Below are positions 38,101-45,374 of a DNA stretch of 64,000 nt, one piece after another; positions within the stretch are counted from its first letter, which is position 1; every line of letters starts with the position of its first letter. Made by a program: the position numbers and the translations under genes. The notes beneath the pieces are model-generated. The model searched no databases, was not told the origin of the DNA, and saw nothing but the letters and a program-made list of their open reading frames with translations. Source of the stretch: Alkalinema sp. FACHB-956 (GTDB taxonomy: Bacteria > Cyanobacteriota > Cyanobacteriia > Leptolyngbyales > Leptolyngbyaceae); the NCBI RefSeq assembly GCF_014697025.1, contig NZ_JACJRC010000024.1:17935-81934 (forward strand). The letters run 5' to 3'.

Positions 38101-38281
38101 CTCCCCGCTGAGTTCCGCCTGTAATTTGGAAAGTCGTTGCCTGTTGCTGAACTTGGGTGGTGGTGGGTAGCGTATTATCTGGCACGATCGGAACGGTTTG
38201 CGCGATCGCACGGGGACTGCTGACAACACTGAGCAGTCCTAGGATGGCCAAAAGCCCAAAGTGGCTCGATTGGAACTGCAT
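35162..38281 (-). CDS. Two-partner-secretion exoprotein, filamentous-haemagglutinin N-terminal domain (left module)
   Basis: 1039 residues. Signal peptide MQFQSSHFGLLAILGLLSVV, cleaved near SPRAIAQT. The TPS secretion domain follows (PDNTLPTTTQVQQQATTFQITGG), with RGGNLFHSFERFSVP, NIITRVTGQLPSQIDG and the hallmark NPNGI in FFLNPNGITFG. The rest is a right-handed beta-helix of degenerate repeats (GGNLTINATDRI, GRGGNINLNSRQLWV). The tail ends in CSQLRQANRFVVTGRGGLPPSPQE, a conserved cyanobacterial C-terminal box also present in the right module. Such proteins are exported through a TpsB barrel, which is not in the window. First gene of the left module. Confidence 0.93.
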   Translation of the reverse strand: MQFQSSHFGLLAILGLLSVVSSPRAIAQTVPIVPDNTLPTTTQVQQQATTFQITGGTQRGGNLFHSFERFSVPRGQVANFQVDPTLTQNIITRVTGQLPSQIDGVLTANGNANLFFLNPNGITFGQNARLAIGGAFVATTAKGYQFSDGGEFSATNPQAPPLLAINLPLGLQFGSAPGTIVQQSPALAVAPGQTLALVGGDVLVRGGNLFAPSGRVELGSVQAAGQVTITPNLRGLALSYPNVSTLGKIQLLDGATINTSGNPSGAIQIQGQSFQMANNARILSLNLGAVAGGDLTINARDTIEILGTGNHAQTLQALATGTLDITKANNIIATISLNSGTTGRIILNTENLTLLNGAYITNITAGVGLPSSLTINASDITLDQGLISSLTAIHSPSDSSSLTINTDRLTLQTNSFVSTTTLNSGSSGKLTIHARDRVDVVGSDLIQFPLSDVPGVTTSISTTGLGGGKAGELEINTGQLTLLQGARLSTSSTNQLEGGNLTINATDRIVLNGMSPDRTSPTTVTARSVGGRGGNINLNSRQLWVTDSAVVAASTSGQDRSGNISVNSREMVVVSGSGGGFFTNTTSAAAQGGTIAITTDHFRVTDFAKLDASTTGQRGGDIIISSRIFTAQSGGRIRTTTFGRGQAGDISIDASEQAVFEGTGQIAPTLQLLLDGVTKGNLVFIPPTVNPPNPPQGAAILVQRPEGDLRITAQQIFQLSEQQTGLFASSYAQGAGGNLSLKSPQIDISQDALISVSSWASGNSGQLDVTADHLKVQDSLLLSSTTAGNGGKLAIAANNFTLSNGTLIAVTAQGTGATIDLNVQDLLVMRQGSQITARAFDKGNGGNIKVEAGFIIALPDENSDITARALRERGGNIQITTRGLYGLSFQPRPIPFSDITASSEFGIDGIVTINSPEIDPSKSVNELPADLLDLSHQIDPVCSQLRQANRFVVTGRGGLPPSPQEVLNIPPSHNLSPSGDRDFTPNWTGNGALDSHPIEADRWQWNPDGSLSLLASRQVMGVPPVHCGRPTEAARVPSS

Positions 38282-38725
38282 GGCTAAGTCGCTCCATCAA
38301 CGAGAGAAGGCATCCTCCCCCCGTCTTGACCTGTGATTGTGGAAGGCAGAGACCTGCTGAAGCGATTGGGCACAGATCTAACCAGTAGCCATCCAACCAG
38401 TAGCCACAGACTTGTCAAAATGGGCACTGGATACCCATTCCACCAAGAAACTATTGTCAGGTTCATAGATTGAGAAGAAGGGGCAATAGGCAAGCAAATA
38501 AGAACCCAGGGAAGCACACAATTGTCTGTTCCCGTAGTTTCGCTTGAAACCGGATATTTTGGGGCAAAATCCCTTTAATTTTTGATGAATTTTTCAGAAA
38601 TAATCCAATACACTGCCTATAGAGATTACATGCTATGGCCTTGCTCAACAGTCCGGGGATCACCGACCCAACGGCCTCATTAAGATCCCCCCCAAATCCA
38701 AAGAATTCTGCCTGGAAGCATGATA

Positions 38726-38850
38726 TTGTGCTTCAGTCGGTTCTGTCGGAGAACAGCCGCCAGAGGTAACGGGGAAAGCTTGGTGCAAGTCCAGCGCTGT
38801 CCCGCAACTGTAATGAGACGTTTCGTCTCTGAGCCAGGATGCCCACCGAT
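38726..38850 (+). promoter_or_regulatory. Cobalamin (B12) riboswitch upstream of hupE
   Basis: The core is clear: GCCGCCAGAGGTAACGGGGAA, GGTGCAAGTCC, the B12 box GCTGTCCCGCAACTGTAATG at 38796-38815, a hairpin GAGACGTTTCGTCTC, and GAGCCAGGATGCC at the 3' end. It ends about 41 nt before the hupE ATG. It should reduce hupE expression when coenzyme B12 is abundant. Confidence 0.93.
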
Positions 38851-38891
38851 GTTTATTCCTATTTTCAAGATCTGCGAGGTACAGAAAGAGA

Positions 38892-39578
38892 ATGACCCAG
38901 TTGAAAGTTTCTAGAAATCGATCCTTGCTCCCATCGTTTACGGTTCTCAGTCTCTTGACCGGGGCCTTACTGTTGAAAGCGACTCCATCCCTAGCGCACC
39001 ATGCGATGGGAGGGAACTTACCGACAACTTGGTTCCAAGGGTTGATGTCGGGCCTTGCCCATCCTATTATTGGCCCTGATCATTTTGCTTTTATCGTCGC
39101 GGTAGGACTTCTGGCCGCAATTAAGCGGCAAGGTCTGTGGTTGCCTGTTGCCTTTGTCGTGGCCGCGATGCTGGGAACGGGGCTGCACCTGACTCAATTC
39201 AATTTACCTGGGGTGGAACTCTTTGTTTCTGGCTCGATCGTCCTTTTTGGGGCGTTGCTAGTCATGAAAAAGTCCCCGAATACAGGGCTTGTGGCTGTTC
39301 TGACTGCGATCGCAGGATTGTTCCACGGCTATGCCTACGGAGAAGCCATTTTTGGAGCAGAAACCACTCCATTCTTTGCCTATTTAGCTGGCTTCACGAT
39401 GATTCAGCTCGTGATCTCAATTGCAACCTTTTGGATCAGCCATGTAATGATTCTGGGCCGAAACCCTGAAGGGGGGGCTGTCCAATTCCATTCAGCTGGC
39501 TTTGTGATCTTAGGAATGGGGCTTGCATTTCTAATTTCACAAGTGATGAGTCTTCTCTTCCCATTCGCTGCGGCTTAG
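38892..39578 (+). CDS. hupE: HupE/UreJ-family membrane protein, putative cobalt/nickel transporter
   Basis: 228 residues. An N-terminal signal-like segment (LPSFTVLSLLTGALLLKATPSLAHH) is followed by about six membrane helices. The family motif HPxxGxDH is seen in SGLAHPIIGPDHFAF, and a second conserved histidine region is LFHGYAYGEAIFGAE. HupE/UreJ proteins are proposed Ni/Co permeases. Cyanobacterial copies under B12 riboswitches are interpreted as cobalt importers, and the riboswitch just upstream supports cobalt here. A terminator follows at 39611-39663, so it is monocistronic. Confidence 0.93.
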   Translation: MTQLKVSRNRSLLPSFTVLSLLTGALLLKATPSLAHHAMGGNLPTTWFQGLMSGLAHPIIGPDHFAFIVAVGLLAAIKRQGLWLPVAFVVAAMLGTGLHLTQFNLPGVELFVSGSIVLFGALLVMKKSPNTGLVAVLTAIAGLFHGYAYGEAIFGAETTPFFAYLAGFTMIQLVISIATFWISHVMILGRNPEGGAVQFHSAGFVILGMGLAFLISQVMSLLFPFAAA

Positions 39579-39610
39579 TCGTGCATTAGACAACGAAGTG
39601 ATACTTTTGG

Positions 39611-39663
39611 GCTCCTAGTTCAGACCAGATTGATCGTCTGTGCTGAATTAGGAGTCTTTTATT
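39611..39663 (+). terminator. Intrinsic terminator of hupE
   Basis: CTCCTAGTTCAG (39612-39623) pairs with CTGAATTAGGAG (39643-39654), one G-T wobble, followed by TCTTTTATTTATT. Confidence 0.88.
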
Positions 39664-40768
39664 TATTATTTTGTATTGAAAATTAATTGAAATCATCTTA
39701 ACGAAGTAATGGTTCTTTCGATATTCAAGAAAACTACTTCAAGATTCATAGTTAAAATTTACAAAATTATAATTTCTCCGACTTAATTCATCGTTGTAAA
39801 TTGAGGTCGATCGACTGTTTCATATCAGCAGCATTTCTAATTTTATTTTCTTCATTGATCAAAATTTCAAGCAAGAGAATTTGATTGTCTCTAGAGAATT
39901 TTATTATCGCAGTCTACGGATGTCAGGCAACTATTCAGGCTTCACTGTCTGCATCTGCCTCGTCGGCCTCGTCGGCTCAATTGAGTCAGTTCTACTCAGC
40001 GAGATTAATTCCGTAAAATCAACGCTTTCGCCACGGATTTCTTTATTTTAGGATCGTTTTATATCGATCGCTTCAGACCATACGCTTCAGATCATCGTCA
40101 GTTAGATCAACGGGGTTCAGCAAGACCGTAAAAACACTGATTACGATTAGCACTATTAAACTATAAACCTAATATATTTAGCTTCTGGATAAAAAATGTT
40201 AAAACAAGTTGTTGGCACTTGATAAATCTGGTCTCTCAAAGTAAGTCGGGAAAAAGAGCAAATATTTCCTGTAGAACCTAGAAAATCAGAACAATATCAA
40301 TCGAGAAGAGCGGCTTAAGCGTGATTGGCACTCTCTGGTATGCAAGTTAAAAAATGCTCGATATCCTGTCTGAAAAGGTTGCTTCATCAAAGATTTACGA
40401 ATTTTGCTTAATTATTAGCCAACTTTTCATAATTGACTTGTGTAATATTTCTCTTGGTAAATCGCTGAAACTGGCTTCAAACTAGGTTTTTAAGATGAAT
40501 ATTGATCGATGGCGAAGTTCCTGTTTTTGAGTGGTGTGGCATGCTTATATTATTTAAGCGTTTAATAGAATTAGATTTAGATTAGGTGTACCACTCGCGC
40601 GATCGAAGAACTTAATTTTTTGAGGTTATTTGAGATGCTTCTACTGATGGCCTCTACTCATGTGGTCTCGACCCATTTTTGAATAACCCTATTGACGTGG
40701 ATCCAATCCGTTGATGGGGCGTGTATCTATCTTTCATGTCCTGCTGAAATTTGCACTGAAAATACCCC
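39664..40768. other. 1.1-kb AT-rich gene-free region between the two module halves
   Basis: It is markedly more AT-rich than anything else in the window and has no open frame with coding character on either strand. Small repeats are visible (CTCGTCGGC twice near 39960; CGCTTCAGA twice near 40070-40090). It contains the promoter of the metalloprotease. It could hold small RNA genes that I cannot define. Confidence 0.5.
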
Positions 40769-42337
40769 ATGCAACTAAACTTTACCTTTGACCCGGGCAC
40801 ATCCCTGCAGCAAATGATTGGTATAGAAACTGCTGGCAGGATTTGGTCACAGTATTTAACTGATAACGTCAGTGTCAATATCCATGTCGGTGTTTCCAGT
40901 AGTTTGCCGGCCTCTGTGATTGGGGGTGCATTACCTGCAATCAGTGCCAAAACCTCCTACTCTAGTGTTCGCAATGCGATGGCAGTCGATCGGCGATCCG
41001 CCGATGACTATACTGCTTTTTTCAACCTTTCCTCAGGGAGCAATCAAACAGCGAATTTTGACTGGATGACCACGGACTGGGTGCCAGTGTCCCAACAGCT
41101 CAGTACCCAACGCGGTATCAGTACCCTGAATTTGACCAATGCGAATGCCAAAGCTCTAGGGTTATCCACTAACGGGGCTGCCTTGGATGGCTATATTCTC
41201 TTGAGGGCAAGTGCGCCATGGAGCTATGACTTTACCCGGAGTACAACGCCCTCAAGCAGTCAGGTCGATTTCCTGAGCACCGCTCTGCACGAAATTGGTC
41301 ACATCTTGGGATTCGTGAGTGGAGTAGATGATCCCATCTGGACGACAAATGCCCATAACGCCTACAAAGCAGGGCAGTTGCACACTACCTACAACAACAT
41401 TATTGCTAATCGCACCCAAAACGCTACGCCTCTTGACCTATTCCGGTTTAATTACAGCAAGAGTAGCTTCTTCCCCGATTTGTCCTACGGACAGATTGGA
41501 GGCCGCAAGGGATTTTCGATCGATGATGGTCTGACCTTTATTCAAGAGCTATCCAGTGGAGACAATGTCAGTTTGTCTGGAGATGGTCAGCAGGCCAGCC
41601 ATTGGACTCGTGGGACGAATGCCATCATGGCTCCAACAATTTCGCTGGGGCAACGGATGAATATTAGCAACATCGATTTGCGCGCCATGGATGTGATGGG
41701 TTGGGATCTCGCTACAGCTGGCATTAACACCACCATCAACCTCTCAAGCTTGCAAACCCAAGCTAGGCAATCACTGGCTGCTCGGCTGGGGCAAACCGTG
41801 ACATGGTTAGATGCCAATCAGTCAACCGCTGCTCAGCAGCTCAGTCAGAATCGCTCCCAAGATATCGTTCAAATGATTGCTAGAAGCGTAATCTACAGAT
41901 GGGGCGGTGATGGAGATGGTTGGTGGCAAACCGTTGTTGGGCTATTGAGCAACTTGGGTTTATTCTCAACGTTAGACAACCAGACGAATCTATCTACAAC
42001 CTCAGTTTTGGATCCTAATTCAACTACCGGCCTCTCTGGTAGTTCTATAGTTCCATCGTATTTCGCTCCTAATGTAACTGTGGATTTTGGTCAACGAAAT
42101 TTGACCACGGTATCAGCACCCAGTGAGACTAATCTTGCTGTGACATCCACTGTAACAATCATCCCTACCATTCAAGTTAATCTTCTTTCGGTAAATAATC
42201 TGAGTAATTACTACGAGAGCCAAGTGAACTCGTTGATTGAACCACAAGCCAATCAATTTCTGCGAGCTGTTCAAGCAAACGTTCCAGGGGCGATTGAGCA
42301 ACCCAACTGGGGAGGCGATGGTGATGGTTGGTGGTAG
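40769..42337 (+). CDS. NF038122-type zinc metalloprotease with duplicated WGGDGDGWW motif
   Basis: 522 residues. The zinc site is HEIGHILGF (H174, E175, H178) in a metzincin-like context followed by SGVDDPIW. The N-terminus QLNFTFDPGTSLQQMIGIETAGRIWSQYL, then NVSVNIHVGVSS, is the family's usual opening and lacks a standard signal peptide. C-terminal to the protease part the motif WGGDGDGWW appears inside the chain (nt 41900-41926) and again as the last nine residues (42308-42334). The acidic GDGD could bind calcium, or the ends may act as a sorting tag. It lies between hupE and the right module with its own terminator. The substrate is unknown; cleavage of the adjacent exoproteins is a guess. 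Confidence 0.82.
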   Translation: MQLNFTFDPGTSLQQMIGIETAGRIWSQYLTDNVSVNIHVGVSSSLPASVIGGALPAISAKTSYSSVRNAMAVDRRSADDYTAFFNLSSGSNQTANFDWMTTDWVPVSQQLSTQRGISTLNLTNANAKALGLSTNGAALDGYILLRASAPWSYDFTRSTTPSSSQVDFLSTALHEIGHILGFVSGVDDPIWTTNAHNAYKAGQLHTTYNNIIANRTQNATPLDLFRFNYSKSSFFPDLSYGQIGGRKGFSIDDGLTFIQELSSGDNVSLSGDGQQASHWTRGTNAIMAPTISLGQRMNISNIDLRAMDVMGWDLATAGINTTINLSSLQTQARQSLAARLGQTVTWLDANQSTAAQQLSQNRSQDIVQMIARSVIYRWGGDGDGWWQTVVGLLSNLGLFSTLDNQTNLSTTSVLDPNSTTGLSGSSIVPSYFAPNVTVDFGQRNLTTVSAPSETNLAVTSTVTIIPTIQVNLLSVNNLSNYYESQVNSLIEPQANQFLRAVQANVPGAIEQPNWGGDGDGWW

Positions 42338-42398
42338 TAGAGCGGTTCAACAGTTGATAGTAATTTTTGGCAACGATTCATTGGGAATCTGGGGTAGC

Positions 42399-42426
42399 TA
42401 GTCAGACTATATGTTGACTATTTTTT
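42399..42426 (+). terminator. Intrinsic terminator after the metalloprotease gene
   Basis: TAGTCA (42399-42404) and TGACTA (42415-42420) form a short stem followed by TTTTTT. Confidence 0.7.
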
Positions 42427-42563
42427 AAGGCATCCTAAAGAATAAATCATGGGCAAGATTCTACAAGTTTAGATCTGGTCTTCATGGATGAGTGTCTTTG
42501 GATCTGACTCGCTGATATTGGTTTTCCTTCGAATTCGATCTTTTTTGTCATCCCAAATTCCTT

Positions 42564-45359
42564 ATGCAAGTACCTATTTGGTTTCCTAAATATTTCTGGA
42601 AATCCCTGGTTTTTCCCATGGCGTTGGGTGCTTGGATGCAGATGGGAACATCTGGTTGGGCACAGGTGATTCCAGATAACAGCTTGCCCGTCAATTCGAT
42701 TGTGCCGGGAGGGTGTATCACCTGTACGATTACGGGGGGAACCCAAGCGGGCAGTAATCTGTTCCACAGTTTTACTCAGTTTTCTGTGCCAACGGGGGGC
42801 TCTGCTTTTTTCGATAATGCGCCGACCGTTAACAACATCTTTGCCCGAGTGACCGGTTCGACGGCTTCCACGATCGATGGCATTTTAAAAGCTAATGGGA
42901 GCGCTAATTTATTTTTGATTAATCCCAACGGCCTAACCTTTGGCAGTGGTGCAACTTTACAGTTGGGAGGCTCCTTTGTTGGGAGTACTGCTGCTAGTAT
43001 CCGCTTCCAAGATGGTACAGAATTTAGTGCCCTAGCTCCCCAGGTAAAACCTTTATTGACCATCAGTGCTCCCGTTGGGCTGCAATCTGGAGCCAGTCCA
43101 GGCCCAATTCAGGTTAACGGCTCAGGAAATAATCTCAAACTGGGCAGTAGCTTTTCCATTAATCGCAGTGCGCGTCCAACAGGTCTGGCTGTTCAACCGG
43201 GGCAAACCCTAGCACTTCTGGGTGGGGATGTCACACTCCAAGGTGGTAATCTAACTTCTGATCGGGGGCGTATTGAAATTGGTAGTGTGCAAGGCAACCA
43301 ATTTGTCAGTCTCACTCCGACTAATCCTGGATGGATGCTGGGATACGAGAGTGCTTCTGCCTTTGGCGATATTCGATTACTCCAAGCTGCTTCGATCGAT
43401 ACCAGCAGCACCAGTGCAGGCAATGGAGCAATTAAGATTCAAGGGCGATCGCTCCAAATTCGCGATGGCTCCGCTTTGCTAGGCATTACCCTAAACAACG
43501 GCAAAGGCCAGCCCATTACCATTAACACAACGGATAGGATCCAAGTCTTGGGTTCCCAAGGCCAAACAGCGAGTACGTTGTTTCCCAGCATGATTTTGAC
43601 CGATCCTGGATTAAATGCAACTGCAACCACCCAAGGAGGCAGCATTAATCTCACAACTGGTACCCTCGAAGCGATCGGGGGTGGGTTTATTTCAGCATCT
43701 ACCCTGGCTGCCGGGGCAGCGGGGAACATTACGGTTCAAGCCAGACAAGTTAATCTGAAAGGAGAAATTCCTGCGGTCAGTGTTCAAAGTGGCCTCTTTT
43801 CCCAGGTATTGAATCGAACTGCTCGAGGCAATGCAGGAACAATCAGCATTGCCACCGATACGTTGAATGTCAGCGATGGTGCTCAAGTTTTTGCGAGTAC
43901 CGCTGGATTGGGGCAAGGGGGGATACTGAACGTTAAAGCATCCAGCGTTAACTTGAGTGGTACTGGAGTCAATCGTCCGAGTGGTCTATTGGCCAGTGGA
44001 GCTGGTGGGAATGGAGGGCCTATCACCGTAGAAACGGGTCAATTAACGATCACGGGTGGTGCCCAGATCAATTCCTCCACCATTGGGCCTGGTCGCGGGG
44101 GAGAGATTTTTCTTCAAGCCACTGATACCAGGATTACGGGGGGGGCAACAATTGGCCCCAGTGGTGTCTTTTCAACCGTTAGTGGTCGAGGTAGTGGCAA
44201 AGGCGGACAAATTACGATCTCGGGCGATCGCCTGTTTTTGGGGGATGGAGCTCAGATTGCCACTGCAACAGGCTGGGTCGGGGACGCTGGCGATATCCTA
44301 ATCAATGTTGGACAAGTTGAGTTGGCTGGACAAGATCCGGCGCGGGTTGGGGGACTGATTTCAACTTCCGTCTTGCAACCCCCGCCCCCTAATATTGTCA
44401 CACCGCTTCCAGCAACGACTGGGGCTGGTGGTACCATTACGCTGAATGTCGATCGCTTGGTGGTGCGCAATGGGGCTGTGATTAATGTCAGTAACTTTCC
44501 AACCAGTACACAATCTACAGCTCGCCCCGGCAATGGCCCCGTGGGCAATATCCAAATCCAAGCGAATTCAATTTTGCTCAATAATGGGGGTACCCTGAAT
44601 GCAGCCAGTCGTGGCGGCGATCGGGGAAACATTGTGATCAACAGCAGCAATAATGTGACTCTTCGGAACCGTAGCTTAATTACCACCAATGCAACGGGCA
44701 GTGCAACAGGGGGAAATATTTTAATTAGCACTCCATTCCTAGTGGGGCCAGCGTTAGAAAATAGCGATATTACTGCGAATGCCTCGAGTAACTTTGGGGG
44801 ACGTATCGAAATTAATGCTCAAAACGTTTTGGGTCTCCGTCCCTCGTTGCAACTGACGCCGCAGAGCGATATCACCGCCATCTCGAACTTAGGTTTGCAG
44901 TTTAATGGGGAAGTCGTCATTAACAACCTTCAGGCAGACCCTGATTCTGGGACTCCGCCCTTAGCCACTGACTTGCTTGATCAAGCCCAAAAAATTACGC
45001 AAACCTGCGGCTTCAGCCGGAATAGTCGTTTTGTCATAACGGGCCGTGGCGGAATGCCCTTGCAACCCACCGAGCAAGTATCGTTCCCACTCATTTGGCA
45101 AGATCTCCAAGACTTTGAACCTCAGAATATCGCTACAACTACCCAGGTTCCCACTTGGACACAGCCTATCCGATCGGCTCAAGCCACGGCTCCCCCTACT
45201 AGTCAGCCACACACACGCTCTTCAGGTGCTACGACGTTGATGCAAGCGGTGGGATGGGTTCGAAATGCCCAAGGTCAAGTGCAGTTAGTGGCTCCAACAC
45301 CCGACGATCCCGCCCCCCTGGCGACTGCTCTACCCTTTACTTGCGCCATGAGTCCATAG
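42564..45359 (+). CDS. Two-partner-secretion exoprotein, filamentous-haemagglutinin N-terminal domain (right module)
   Basis: 931 residues. N-terminal hydrophobic signal (FWKSLVFPMALGAWMQMG, cleavage near SGWAQ). TPS domain with IPDNSLPVNSIVPGG, TITGGTQAGSNLFHSFTQFS, NIFARVTGSTASTIDGIL and LFLINPNGLTFG. The beta-helix follows, with repeated GG-N-I/L-x-I/V patterns. The C-terminal box CGFSRNSRFVITGRGGMPLQPTE equals that of the left-module protein. A CxxC pair in the TPS domain (GGCITCT) is absent from the left copy. First gene of the right module; the CHAT gene starts 15 bp after its stop, so they form one operon. Confidence 0.93.
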   Translation: MQVPIWFPKYFWKSLVFPMALGAWMQMGTSGWAQVIPDNSLPVNSIVPGGCITCTITGGTQAGSNLFHSFTQFSVPTGGSAFFDNAPTVNNIFARVTGSTASTIDGILKANGSANLFLINPNGLTFGSGATLQLGGSFVGSTAASIRFQDGTEFSALAPQVKPLLTISAPVGLQSGASPGPIQVNGSGNNLKLGSSFSINRSARPTGLAVQPGQTLALLGGDVTLQGGNLTSDRGRIEIGSVQGNQFVSLTPTNPGWMLGYESASAFGDIRLLQAASIDTSSTSAGNGAIKIQGRSLQIRDGSALLGITLNNGKGQPITINTTDRIQVLGSQGQTASTLFPSMILTDPGLNATATTQGGSINLTTGTLEAIGGGFISASTLAAGAAGNITVQARQVNLKGEIPAVSVQSGLFSQVLNRTARGNAGTISIATDTLNVSDGAQVFASTAGLGQGGILNVKASSVNLSGTGVNRPSGLLASGAGGNGGPITVETGQLTITGGAQINSSTIGPGRGGEIFLQATDTRITGGATIGPSGVFSTVSGRGSGKGGQITISGDRLFLGDGAQIATATGWVGDAGDILINVGQVELAGQDPARVGGLISTSVLQPPPPNIVTPLPATTGAGGTITLNVDRLVVRNGAVINVSNFPTSTQSTARPGNGPVGNIQIQANSILLNNGGTLNAASRGGDRGNIVINSSNNVTLRNRSLITTNATGSATGGNILISTPFLVGPALENSDITANASSNFGGRIEINAQNVLGLRPSLQLTPQSDITAISNLGLQFNGEVVINNLQADPDSGTPPLATDLLDQAQKITQTCGFSRNSRFVITGRGGMPLQPTEQVSFPLIWQDLQDFEPQNIATTTQVPTWTQPIRSAQATAPPTSQPHTRSSGATTLMQAVGWVRNAQGQVQLVAPTPDDPAPLATALPFTCAMSP

Positions 45360-45374
45360 CGGATTGAGAGAATC

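Noticed and set aside
44252..44731. Long minus-strand open frame within the right-module exoprotein
   Set aside because: Antisense to a well-supported beta-helix repeat region; no independent evidence.
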